From Mastigias papua (Eukaryota; Cnidaria; Scyphozoa; Rhizostomeae; Mastigiidae), in contig OZ025287.1 in NCBI GenBank assembly GCA_964019165.1, positions 3,152,017 through 3,216,016 on the forward strand: a stretch of DNA of 64,000 nucleotides, in the 5' to 3' direction. A program made the translations under genes and the position numbers. Position 1 is the stretch's first letter, and the number at the start of each line of letters is the position of its first letter. Below the pieces are notes generated by a model. The model saw only the letters and a program-made list of their open reading frames with translations, did not search any database and was not told the origin of the DNA. Shown piece by piece: positions 53,084 to 64,000 of the stretch.

Positions 53084-54019
53084 TTACTGCTCTAGTGGTA
53101 TTTCAGTCCAGAAATTCACTAGGCTGTAGATAGACGGAGTGAGATGGAATGAAAGGTATCTGGGATGCTTTTTCATAATTTTAGAGGAGATTACCAAGTA
53201 ATCAGCAGTGATGAAGAGAATCACAAATAGAGAGGCTAACCTTGATATAGATGAACGGAGATTTTTTGCAATTTTGCAATTTGTCTTTTTAATTTGCAAT
53301 GGTATAGAAGCGCCGAAAGCCCCTCTGCATAATTTTTCATTTCGGTGCGTAGACCGAAAACGAGACTAATTGTGAGACTCTTATACGTAGTAAAAGGAAA
53401 GCGAAACAGATTACGGTCAAGACGATGCATTAGAAGCCATAACACTTTCAGTGACTAGGAAAGAGAGGCTTGCATAGAGACACGTAATTGAAGGAGACAT
53501 ATGAGGAAAGAAGTAAACATTTTAGTAACGAACCTGCGGTTGGTGAGAATGATATCAAACTACAAAACCAATGGAATAATTTCCAATATGAATTAAAGCC
53601 CCTTGTTTCTAGAAGCCCTCTTCTTATTTCTCCCTACATTAGCAAAACATTGGGCCCAAAATTTCACTCAATACAAAAAGCATAACAGGTAAATTAAAAA
53701 AACTCAATTATGTTGTACTGCAAAATTTTAACTTAGTCCCCACAAGGCTTAACTGCATTGGTAGCTTTCAGGGGGGCTAGTATAGGGCGCTTATAGGAGG
53801 AGGGTTTATGAAGTTATCTGAAACATGCTACATAAAGAGACTCTTTTTGAAAACTCTTTTCAATGACATAGAGAGAATAATCGAAATATGTATACCAGTC
53901 CATACCGAATACATTCATCACTTTTTGTGATGGGGCAGACACGAGAGGGGCCTATTCAAACTAACAATTCTAGGATGTGAAAGTATTCGAGGGTTTTTGC
54001 TATGCATCAGATAGAAATG

Positions 54020-54059
54020 CAGCAATATGTGTGCGTGTGTGTGTGTGCGTGTATGTGTG

Positions 54060-54121
<62 letters not shown>

Positions 54122-54140
54122 TGTTTGTGTGTGTGTGTGG
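54020..54140. repeat. (GT)n microsatellite
   Basis: Over 100 bp of GT with a few C and A interruptions, starting about 30 bp beyond the stop codon of the C2 gene, so probably in its 3' UTR. Confidence 0.93.
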
Positions 54141-54169
54141 ATGCTAAAATGTGTCAAAATATTTAAAAA

Positions 54170-57100
54170 CTACCGGTGTTCAAAATTGAATTTATGCCAC
54201 ATCTCAACGTCCTGTCTAACATTCAATAACATATCATTCCAGTGTTGCTGTCCAGATTCGCTAGGAGCAAGGCTACCTATCTTCACTTCTCCAATTGGTG
54301 CAAATGATGTCATATCAATGCCGTACAGCAGTGTAACAGTAAGCATTGTCGTTTCTATATTCGCAACAGAAATCCTCAATGAAAATCCTTCATCAATTTG
54401 TGGACTCTTGTGGCTTTCCATAACTGGTGTATGAAAAGAGCGAACGCTGCCATGTCTCGATTGTAATATTGTTACCCGTAGTCTTACATCTGCAACAAAG
54501 AAGGGAAAAAGCGATAATTTTTTAAACTTTATATTCAGGTGGTCAAGACATTTTCATTTAATAGAAAGACAACAATCGATTCTATGAAAGATAATCCAGA
54601 CCAGTGCCTATTTTAATGAAAATTTCCAAGGCAAGACTATAGTATGATAAGTTTCGGCCACACCCTGCCACACGAAAAACATTAGAGATCACACCCTGTA
54701 CGGATAGTTTTAGCAACCACTTCATGTAACTCTTCAAAATTCAGTTCAAGTCAATTCATTGTAGTTTAAAAATTCCAAATTACATGTTAAGACAATACAT
54801 TATTAATATTAAAAGTGTGAAATTTGCACATATTGGAACTTGCTAAGGAAGAGATCTTCTACTAGTCCGAAAACTAACGTCAGGAGAGCACCCCCTGAAA
54901 TGTAACAATTTTGTGCATCTGTAGCAGAAGTAGGTATTACTTTCTGTTGTTTCACGTTAAATGGTGTTCAACGTTCCTTCTGTCATACTTTCAGTTCAAT
55001 AAGTTGATTTTCCCTGTAGTCTGGTAGAAGTATTCTACAAACTTCACTGTAGATACCTAGTTACCCAACTGGGGTCCGCTGTCCCGTAGGGGATCCGACC
55101 TTCATTTGAAAAAGTATGCTGTAAAGGACTACCATTCAACATACTTTGAACAGTTGAGGAACCATTGCTGTACTCTAAAGTACGGAACAAACGGTGGGTT
55201 TGCAGAGTTTACGTGTTCTGTGAGTTGGATATCTCACAGCAATTCTTACAAGCATCATTCATCAAAGGCAACTACCAGGAAAGGACAAATTGCTCTCGAG
55301 TTCTTAAGGCAGTAAATCTGATAAATCACTAGGTCACCTCACAAAACATGGCAACACAGACTTTACCACTCGATGTTTCTGGGCATCTTTCAACATGGTT
55401 ACAATTGGTTTGGGATTGATCCAGTGAGCCATGTTCTATTACTATACATGAAAATTGCATATGGTTACAAGTCAGTTTGTCAGCGGACTAAGCATAGGGG
55501 CCTATTGCATATCCTCTCTTTAGGCCTGCAGACTGAACTTATCTGTGAATGAATTGGGACACTCATATGGGCTTTGGCCACTAGCTAAATTCCCTTAAAA
55601 GATGCCCTGCTATGCATTGGGGGTAACGAAGACACTTGGGGCCTTTAGAAATTTAGTGAGCTAGGGCCGTCAATAAGGGCCGCAAAGTGAAATCAGCTAT
55701 ATGGCGACAAGGGTTTAGGCTTCATTTTCAATCATTACTGTTATGACATTAGTTGTCAAAAAAGTTATCTTTAACAAATTTATTGAATAATAAAGGTTTC
55801 GAGGATATTTCTCTTTGGTCATTAAGTAAAGCGAATAGGCAAAGACAGAATGAAGGAATCCGGTGTTGTGTCAGGAGCACTGATCAGCGCAGGCTTTTGG
55901 GAAGCCCATTGACAGGTCTTTCATTTATGGTTCAATGGGATATCCTTAAGAAGCCTTTTTGCAAAGCATGACCAAAAAATAGTTAATGAGTAAATTTACT
56001 GGGGTGCCCTTTGTTTAGGGGCCCTTAGTTCTCGAATTGTGTGTCCTACACGGCGTTATACCATTGCTACTACGTGCTTTAACTTACCATGCGCAGTTAC
56101 TGGGAAATCAGTTCCTCGAATTATCCTAAGGTGTATCCTCCCAGACGTTGGTTTGTAGCACAGCGACACCAAGAGTTTTGCAGACTCTTCGTTGCTATCC
56201 ACCTTTGAATAAAATACTCCTTCATTTTAATCAGTTATAAATGATTGCCAGTTAAATATATGCTGGAATATACACACAAAGATATTTAATGAACATCAAC
56301 ATTGATGATGTAAACACACTGATAATAGGAACGAGACTCTAATAAACAAACTGATAATAGGAACGAGACTCTAAATATGTCTAGTAGCACACTACAAGGG
56401 TATCAACCGATAAAGCTTTCGGGATATTTCAGTAACACTTGCCATGTTTAAAGCACTTTTCCAAGTTCTAAAGGTCTTAAATCAAAGTTTCAATTATTTC
56501 TTCAGTTCTTCTCGTCTAATTGATACGTATCCATAGCTGGAACGAACCTAAGGACTTTGACGTGATCGTCAGGGATGAATCCAGCACAGTTTATTTGGTA
56601 GGGTGCTAAAGGGAAGTTTCTAGGGAACGCTGTCTTTTGTGTTAGATAGCGCCCATTAAGAATAAAGAGTTCCATTTATGCTGTTGTAAGTGCGTATTGG
56701 TAAACATGCATAAACGTTTTGCTAGCGGTTCAGTCATGTCGAATCATCTACAGCTGTTCTATCAAACCAGCATACTGCTTTACCAATTAAAGGCAGGATA
56801 CTGGAGATGTTCGTAAACTCACACCCAGAGGTGTACCAATTTTCTTTGAGGGGCTCCTATTTCCCTCAGCAACTTAGTTTATCCTTGTCCTATTACTTGA
56901 TAGTTAAAGAAAATAAATGACCGTACCCAAAACGGGCCCCCTTTCACAAAGTAACATCGCTGAAAAGGCTGTCAATTCATCCCTGTCCACACCCTCAGGT
57001 AAATCCACCCCAAGAGATATTGTATGTATCACATCTGATAAAGTCAGTGAAATGAACTTATGGACAACCAAATCAAGCTATATTTATACTAGCACAGGTC

Positions 57101-58267
57101 CGAATGGGTGCAGATCTACATTAGATCCATGACTAATTTTGCTGGTTTGCCCATTCATGACGTCGAAATCTAGTGTTACATGGTCCAATTTTTCACAGCA
57201 ACTTGCTTCGCAATTGTAAATCAAGGGATTGCAAGGCGTTTTTGTTTAATTAAGGTGTTACGCGTAGCAACGACTTCTGCAACATGCAACGGCTGACACT
57301 ACTTTTTAAAGATGAAAATCTTAAACTGGTGCATTGCGTACAATTGCATTGTAAGCTGCAAAGGTCAATGTTACGCAGTGGAATGGCTCCAAAAGTGCTG
57401 GCAATCGTTACAAAAACTAGAACGCACTTCTGCTTCAAGCAACCGTTGTGAGAGCAAAAAAAGTTGTGTTGCTTAGAACAGAAATGGCATGTTACACGGG
57501 GCTGTTGGTCTGCAACTTGAATTGCAACTGCGTTTTAACACAGGTTGTAAAACATTGCACCGTGAAACACTATAGGTTTACCTGATTTATGCATTTAACT
57601 TTGATGTCATCTGTGATGAGTGCACGATCGGCCTCGCTACTCGAACTTTCATCCGGTTTCAATAAATAATTTACAGTCCAAAGAAAATGCGGTTTCAATG
57701 ATGCTCCAATAACGTAAATGTCAAGTCTCATTTTGGAATCTTCCACATCGTGCAGAGAGTGGTACATTCGATATTTCTCGTCAAAGTGAACCTGATACCG
57801 CAATGGTTTCGCGGCAGACTCAATAGCCATACTGTCCGGAATCGCAAGAAAGAGTCTATATTGAAGCATGAAGTTGCTCCTGATTGTCTTTGGTAGTGGG
57901 TACAGCCTGATGGTGGATACGGTTATTTGCAGGAATCCGTGTAAATAACTGTAGACTGCATGTATGGCAACATCTCTCAAATGCAAATAACCCACGATAT
58001 CGTCAACAGCCTTGTACTCAATCGCCCCGTCTGAAAACGAGGCAAGTGAGCCATTTACGGACGATTGCTGTTGTAAATTTGATTTCTTCAACAATACCCG
58101 TGTTTCTTCACCAATGGATTCACTGTCATGGTCATCATTTCGTTGTGAAGACACGTATTGCCTCTCACGCATATATCGCAAGCAATGATAGTAACACATG
58201 GACAATGCACAGCTCGTTAATACACCGAGAACAATTAAAAGAGGAAATATCGTTTCTCTCACAAAAT
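54170..58267 (-). CDS. Membrane-anchored tandem-C2 (synaptotagmin-like) protein, first exon missing
   Basis: Three exons, 57582-58267, 56088-56202 and 54170-54489 (stop TAG 54170-54172), join in phase to about 373 residues. The first starts at an acceptor (TTTTTTTGCAG) with FVRETIFPLLIVLGVLTSCA, a single membrane segment followed by Cys residues (CYYHC) that could be acylated. A C2A-like fold follows (about residues 100-215). C2B starts LLVSLCYKPTSGRIHLRII and ends QQHWNDMLLNVRQDVEMWH, the classic synaptotagmin C-terminal signature (HW..M......V..WH). I do not see the Asp clusters that bind calcium in either C2 domain, so it may be a calcium-independent member, perhaps like Syt14/16. No in-frame ATG lies in the first visible exon, so an upstream start exon exists; a donor at 61247-61252 is one candidate but is unproven. 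Confidence 0.82.
54490..56087. other. Intron of the C2 gene, no further feature
   Basis: No exon or named repeat recognised. A 69-codon plus-strand frame at 55106-55315 has no recognisable product. Confidence 0.4.
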
Positions 58268-58357
58268 CTGCAAAAAAAGGGACTTTTCAGAACAGAAACA
58301 CCCATACAAGCTTTTTATAAACAGCTTTGGTCAAAGACTGCTTTGGTCACATTGTTG

Positions 58358-58566
58358 TACTCTCTGTCCCTTAATAGTAGTCCCCCTAACTCCAAAATTT
58401 TACAAAAATTACTACCCCCCAAACTATTGACAACTCCCTATTTAATCACTGCATGACAAAATCCACCCATTTCCATTCATTGCCACACTCTCGATTATTT
58501 CCTCGCGAAAAATTGCCAACCTCCTCTTTCTAGTAAGCCCCCCTACTATTAGGGAACGGAGAGTAA
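58358..58566. mobile_element. Short MITE, TACTCTC-type inverted ends
   Basis: The left TACTCTCTGTCCCTTAATAG and the right reverse complement TACTCTCCGTTCCCTAATAG pair over about 20 bases. The interior is C-rich and non-coding. It lies just upstream of the first visible C2-gene exon. Confidence 0.68.
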
Positions 58567-58750
58567 TAAATTTAGTACTATAAAGAAAACATTATGAGTA
58601 TGAGCTTCAACAAAATCTTTCCATGAAACACTGCTGCATGGATAACGAACAATTCATGCGAATTCCATTGAAATGAATGGAATTGGCTTCTTAATTATCG
58701 ATATTTTGCAGCAAGAAGAATGTTCTAAGTGACTGATTTTCTTTGTAGTA

Positions 58751-59208
58751 CATGCTTTTTTTTGTAAGGAACCACTTCATAAGTAACCTACATGTAGAAG
58801 GCCGAAATATTTAAAGAACTTATACTACTAAAGGAAAAATCCCTAAGGAACTTTTCATTTTCAAATTGCGAGTGCTGTACTTAGATGCAAGTGAAGATTA
58901 CATTAGATTGGATGATATCAATGGAATAGACATGATACTTCTTGATTGAAATTATGCTTTTGCATATATAGAACTTATTTCCTGTCCCATTTGTGCTTTT
59001 GAGGTTGAGTTCTAGCCATAATTAAAGGTAAAATTGAGAATTTCAATGCTTTTCTAGTGTCTGTGCCAATTTGTGGCACTCTATGTGCAGTGAAAATTAA
59101 GGAATTATTAAGGAACTTTTAGTACTAGAATATGATAAAAAGAGGTCCGAAAATAAGGAACTTTTAGAACTAAGCCTTTAGCTAGGTTCCTTATAAAAAA
59201 AAAGCGTG
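58751..59208 (+). mobile_element. MITE family A, copy 2
   Basis: Same family and orientation as 1324-1756, with TA flanks, tips CATGCTTTTTTTTGTAAGGA and AAAAAAGCGTG, and a shared interior. Confidence 0.78.
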
Positions 59209-59989
59209 TAGTGCAAATCCCATAACTCTCAAGCGTTCTACGTGTTGGTTACATAAAAAGCTGCTCTTTATAAACAATACTCATTTAGTACTGCAATACA
59301 CGACAAAACCCATTTATGATATCTGGCCTTTCAAGCAAAAGACATGTTTCCTTTTTTTACTTCAACATTGTTTTAAGGGGGGGGGGGGAGGAGCCTTCAA
59401 GGTTGACCGGGGATTTGCTAATTTCAAATAAACTGCGCTATATACATATACAGTATTGTGTAAATTAATGGGAACAAAATCTAAAAATTGCACAAAGCAA
59501 ACGTTTATAGGGAAACTTTTTCAGTCATGTTTTACAATTTTTCATTTGGAATTTTTCTGTTTCCTCGAGAGATACGTGTGTAACTGACAGAAAGTTTTTC
59601 TGATTTTAATAGTTTTCATGTTTTCCGTCCATGCTCATAGTAATATACATAAGACCGTATATCATAGCCGTTTACATGAGGTATGGATCTCAAAGTGCAC
59701 CAGTTTACATAGAACAGGTCTACTTTTGTGGTACTACAGGGACGGTAGAGCACCATTTTTGGTGGGGGAGGGGGGCTTGAATGGACAGATTAACATCCGT
59801 TTGTGTCCATAGCTTAATGAACATGGTCTTAGTGCTTTTGATGCTCCAACTGAGTATTGAAAAAGAGCTGGTCAGGCTAGGCCAACTATTCTGAAATGAA
59901 AACCCATTCACAAATAGTTATCGGTAAAGGTAAATCTCATGTCGGATCGAATAAAACTGGAAATTTAGGCTTTTGCTTAGATTGTAGGT

Positions 59990-60860
59990 CACCTTCCACT
60001 AAGCGGATGACTTCAATTGAAGAGTAGCACAAAGACTCGCAAGCTCTACGAAGCTAACAGCAACTTGCAACAACTCTCTGTGCGATACCGTAAACAGATG
60101 CTTTTATAAGAAATTTTCTATAAGATACTTTTCTTAGCATTTTGATGATTTCAGTACTGAAACTCTCTTTTAAGACCTTCACAGCAAGAACAGCCAAGTT
60201 GGCAACACTACAGTATTACACAGACAGATAGGCACAACATAAATACAATACATGTTAGAAGAAGAAATTTATACAAATCAAGTAAAACTGATGATTGTCT
60301 TTGCATTGATATTGAAATTTTAAAGGTATAAGACTTATCAACTGTCCTAGGTCTCAGAAATCCAGTACTGAACTTTCTTAACTTTTTGAGCTGTCGAGTT
60401 CTTTCTTATAAAGTAACGCTCAGCTGAATATGACCCCGTGTTACAGTCCCATCCAAAAAGACAAAACTTAATAAGCCCCTAGGGGGCTAATTCCCGGATA
60501 CTACGGCAGACGAAGCGAAAACTAAGCAACGAAGAATAAATGCATTCGACAAAGGCATCAAAATATAATTAGTACTGAGCTTAATCAAGTTGCCAAAGAG
60601 ATTTTCAAATACAAAGCAGCTATAATTTGACTCCTTGACGACAGTGAATGCTGGGATCTTAGTAGCTTTTCAACCTGACTCGAATAGCATGCTCAAAATT
60701 CTGTGTTACCATCGTTCCCGATTCTCATTACTTAGAACAAAATCAGAGAGTTCTGTTTCTTTACAATGCAAAACCTGCAAATTTGTACGCGAGACCTGCA
60801 AAACCTGCAAATTTGTACAAAACTTGTCAGCTGCAAGGTTGCTAACGTATTGCAAATGTT
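59990..60860 (+). repeat. Duplicated repeat H, copy 1, interrupted
   Basis: GGATGACTTCAATTGAAGAG and later GTTGCCAAAGAGATTTTCAA, GAATAGCATGCTCAAAATTC match 62995-63350 in order. About 400 bp (roughly 60090-60500) is extra and has TATAAGAA-type ends, like a nested element. Confidence 0.62.
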
Positions 60861-60869
60861 AGAAATATT

Positions 60870-62990
60870 CAAAGTCGGATCTAAGATAATTAATCGCTGT
60901 GAGTGTCATGTATAAAATAAGTGTGCAAAACATCAAGAAACAAAGTTTTTTCAGTGTAAAAACTTTTTGTCAATCCAGCAATACTGACCAGTTTACTTTC
61001 CAATATTTATCATATGTCTCTTAGCTAACACTAACCTACTAACCACTGGTATGTAGTGCCGATGATGGGGCCTTAGATCAGGATAGATTAAACTAGATAA
61101 TATTAGATTGGATTAGATTAGATTTATAGCTAGCTATCAAAGAATCGTTAGGGAGCCGTCGGAAAGTATGGAACAGGCCGGGTTGGAAGGAATTTCAAAT
61201 CTCACTATGAAGTTATATAGCACGATGCAACATTCAAGAAAGAAAAACTTACTTGGATCCAGTGTGCCTTCAAACAGAATTTTATTAGAAGGCAATTATG
61301 AAACTGTCTGGCGATACCACAATGGTAGAAAATGATAAGAAGAGTGAAAACTACCCTGACAGTAGCAACTGAAAATTGATAGCTTTTTAGACATTCTAAC
61401 TGAAAAATTAACGGTCCATCTTATAGTACGCAATAATTTGCTGGCCGAATATCTTCCCTCAATTGCCGATGCTGTTGCATCTCATCTGTCCCGGTCTGCT
61501 TCATGCTTCAAGACAGCTACCGTATATAAACTTAGGGTGTCTAGCTGGCATTGTGATCTATGTTATCTGCGAATTAAGCATTAACATATGGATCGACTCA
61601 AGTCACTACACAGCGAATGACTGAATCAACTTGGAATAATATTTTGTTTGTATATGGCATCAGCCGTTCACAGGCGGGTCAGTTCACAGTGAATTGCTGT
61701 CCATGTCGCAAATGAGCTATTACAACAATCAATTAGAACTGAATAGCCTTCCAATCCCTCAGAGCCTAAAGTAAAACGCTTACAGATCCACATCTTCACA
61801 AAACATGGGTGTGGTATTCTCTGTGAGTTGCAAAGAGGGCGTGGCAGAAGCTAAAACTAGCAAGTTATGTAGAATGATAAATCTTACTGTTATCTAAAAG
61901 TTGATAAGCAAATATCATTAACACACATGTTAATTTGTGTTAGTTTTGGTGACCTACTTTTAATAAATAGACATGCCCTATTGACAAATGTACATTTTTG
62001 GTGATTACAGATCCAGCTTCGGTTTACATCTCGACATAGTGAATCAGATTCAAATTTATTTTAAGTCTTGCAAGCTGTAGTCGTTGTAGTAGATAACGAC
62101 TTGTGAGAGACAGTTTCACGTGAGGCCAAGCAAGTATTTTGAATATTAAAATTTTAATTTTTACAAAAATCTGAGCGGGGATACGAAAACTTTATCAAAT
62201 ATATCAGAATGTCCTCCACGCCCTCCCCAAAAGTAATTAATGGCCCGTTCCTTCTGCTATGATGCGGCTGGGCAGCTCTTCAGGGAGTGTCAATTATATA
62301 CTTTTTAGTATATGAAATAGCTTATACGAGTATTAATGCTCAAAATCGTTAAAATTTAAGAATAATTTAAGATTCATCTTAGGCTCAAAATCAACAAATT
62401 TAAAAATATTAAGGCTCAGCAAAGAATTACTAATTTTATAAGATGGTGTATTTGAATCACTGTAATTTCATGCTTTGTTCTTTTATATTTCACTGACGTG
62501 ATAACGTGCAACAATGAGCGAAATGACAACTTCATGGAATATTGTACTGAACATACGAATGTAAGACTCGCTTAGCAAGGTAGTATACAGATGACTACTT
62601 GGATAATACAAAAAGAAATAATATTATAGTTAAACCTTAAAGAATAAGTAGTTCCAACCATCATTACGGCGAAAGAATACATAATATCATGATATTATGA
62701 TGATGATAATAATTATAAAAATAGCAAAGATGAAACAGATAACCCATTTATCCGAAAATCATCCAAAATCTCCTCTTACCTTGCATTATTATGACGTTCA
62801 GAGTTCTTGCCGTTTAATCCGAAGTAACTAAGCCATTCACAGGGCCTGTCTGTTTGACTCAGATTTCAATGCAGAAAACAATACGATTTCTCCACAATCA
62901 TGAGCAGCTCACTCAGGTGTATACTTGCGACATGAATCTGGCGGTCAAGTGGCTCTTTTCGCGTTTGACAATGTATGCATTCCCTGTTCT
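60870..62990. other. Region without recognised gene
   Basis: AT-rich sequence with short TAGATTAGAT runs near 61090 and TTTTAAGAATAATT-type repeats near 62350. A minus-strand donor-like CCAAGTAAGT at 61247-61256 might mark an upstream exon of the C2 gene. Confidence 0.35.
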
Positions 62991-62994
62991 TTGA

Positions 62995-63350
62995 TCACCA
63001 TTTGACGGATGACTTCGATTGAAGAATGGTACAAAGGATCTTGAGTTCCACGACGCGTACCATAATTCGCAATAACAGTTTGCACAATAGGCGAAGCGAA
63101 AAGTTTGCAACGAAAGGTGAATGCATCCAACAATGGCATCAAATGTAATTACTAAGGAGCTTAATCAGGTTGCCAAAGAGATTTTGAAATACAAAGCAAT
63201 TCCAAATTGGTTCGATTTCGGTATGAATGCTCGTATCTCAGTCGCTTCCAACTCGGCTCGAACTTGGCTCGAATAGCATGCTCAAAATTCCGCGTTACTA
63301 TCGTTTCTAGTTCATGCAACTTTGAACAAAACCACAGACTTTTGCGGTCT
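62995..63350 (+). repeat. Duplicated repeat H, copy 2
   Basis: Continuous version of repeat H, same orientation, moderately diverged from copy 1. No long frame. Confidence 0.62.
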
Positions 63351-63449
63351 ATACAATACACTATCTGAATTGTATGCATGAGAGAAATAAGACAATCAAT
63401 AGTCCATAAGTTATTCTGTGCACTGGGAGGGAGCTTTTTACAGAGATAC

Positions 63450-63850
63450 AGTAAAATCGTACCCTGAATAAGTCTGACTTCGCTTAGACTTGGATTTACC
63501 CTTGGATTTACGCAAAATCGTACCCTGAATAAGTCTGACTTCGCTTAGTCGGACTGATTTTTCATTCCCCTTGGATTTACGCAAAATCGTACCCTGAATA
63601 AGTCTGACTTCGCTTAGTCGGACTGATTTGTCATTCCCCTTGGATTTACGCAAAATCGTACCCTGAATAAGTCTGACTTCGCTTAGTCGGACTGATTTGT
63701 CATTCCCCTTGGATTTACGCAAAATCGTACCCTGAATAAGTCTGACTTCGCTTAGTCGGACTGAATTTTCATTCCCCTTGGATTTACGCAAAATCGTACC
63801 CTGCATAAGCCTGACTTCGCTTAGTCGGACTGATTTTTCATTCCCCCTTG
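63450..63850. repeat. 69-bp tandem repeat array
   Basis: About six copies of a unit containing AAAATCGTACCCTGAATAAG, TCTGACTTCGCTTAGTCGGA and TTCCCCTTGGATTTACGC. The period of 69 keeps one minus-strand frame open (a 23-residue repeat with GTILRKSKGN), probably by arithmetic only. The first and last units are degenerate. Confidence 0.88.
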
Positions 63851-64000
63851 GATTTACCCACCAAAATCAGGTAAAAATACTTCGCTTAAGTCGTACCCCG
63901 GATAAGTTGGATTTTCGCTCTAAGTCATATGTCCCCATCGGCCAAAATACTCCTCTTTACTCGAACTACGTACTCAATTTTTTCCGAAATGCAGCTTTCA

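Larger units (their letters stand above)
50662..54019. other. Intergenic region between RPL36A and the C2 gene
   Basis: Apart from the MITE at 50762, the weak exon candidate near 51.4 kb and the 28-bp minisatellite, I see no gene. The RPL36A promoter should lie at its left end. Confidence 0.45.

Noticed and set aside
54027..54434. Plus-strand frame of 135 codons with a CVCVCV start
   Set aside because: It is GT-repeat translation running antisense over the last C2-gene exon.
55106..55315. Plus-strand 69-codon frame inside the C2-gene intron
   Set aside because: No recognised motif or splice context; most likely chance or repeat-derived.
63438..63806. 69-bp repeats as a CRISPR-like array
   Set aside because: Units are adjacent without unique spacers and the genome is animal; it is a tandem minisatellite.

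Overview
The window is genomic DNA from an invertebrate animal. It is AT-rich and full of introns with clear GT-AG junctions (GTAAGT-type donors). It holds animal-specific genes and a mixed load of retroelements, DNA transposons, MITEs, SINE-like repeats and satellites. The phylum cannot be fixed from the sequence alone; cnidarian, sponge, tunicate and lophotrochozoan all remain possible.

Left two thirds (about 784-41955, minus strand): one large gene whose exons I joined by hand with matching splice phases. It encodes KIND - linker - FERM - six PDZ domains, about 2045 residues within the window. This is the domain order of the non-receptor tyrosine phosphatase PTPN13 (PTP-BL/FAP-1). The start ATG is at 41955, just after an in-frame stop. 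The 3' end, where the family carries its phosphatase domain, lies beyond the left edge. An intact, very young BEL/Pao LTR retrotransposon (25531-31665) sits antisense in one intron of this gene.

Middle (43257-50638, minus strand): the complete five-exon gene for ribosomal protein eL42 (RPL36A), 106 residues. Its second intron is occupied by a 4.1-kb DNA transposon (45990-50092) with an intact 792-residue transposase and inverted repeats of about 600 bp.

Right (54170-58267, minus strand): the last three exons of a membrane-anchored tandem-C2, synaptotagmin-like gene. Its first exon was not found. From about 58.3 kb to the end I see mostly MITEs, duplicated repeats and a 69-bp tandem array, and no confident gene.

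Introns and spacers hold a LINE 3' end, a Penelope-like GIY-YIG fragment, two copies of a tRNA-derived SINE, three tRNA-like relics, several TA-flanked MITEs and microsatellites. About 36.8-41.2 kb (the 5' part of the PTPN13-like gene) is almost free of CpG, unlike its flanks, which suggests mosaic germline methylation. The three host genes all lie on the minus strand and do not form an obvious functional pathway. I found no clearly new biological system. The most notable items are the two intact, apparently recent mobile elements inside introns of conserved genes, a six-PDZ PTPN13 relative, and the CpG desert.
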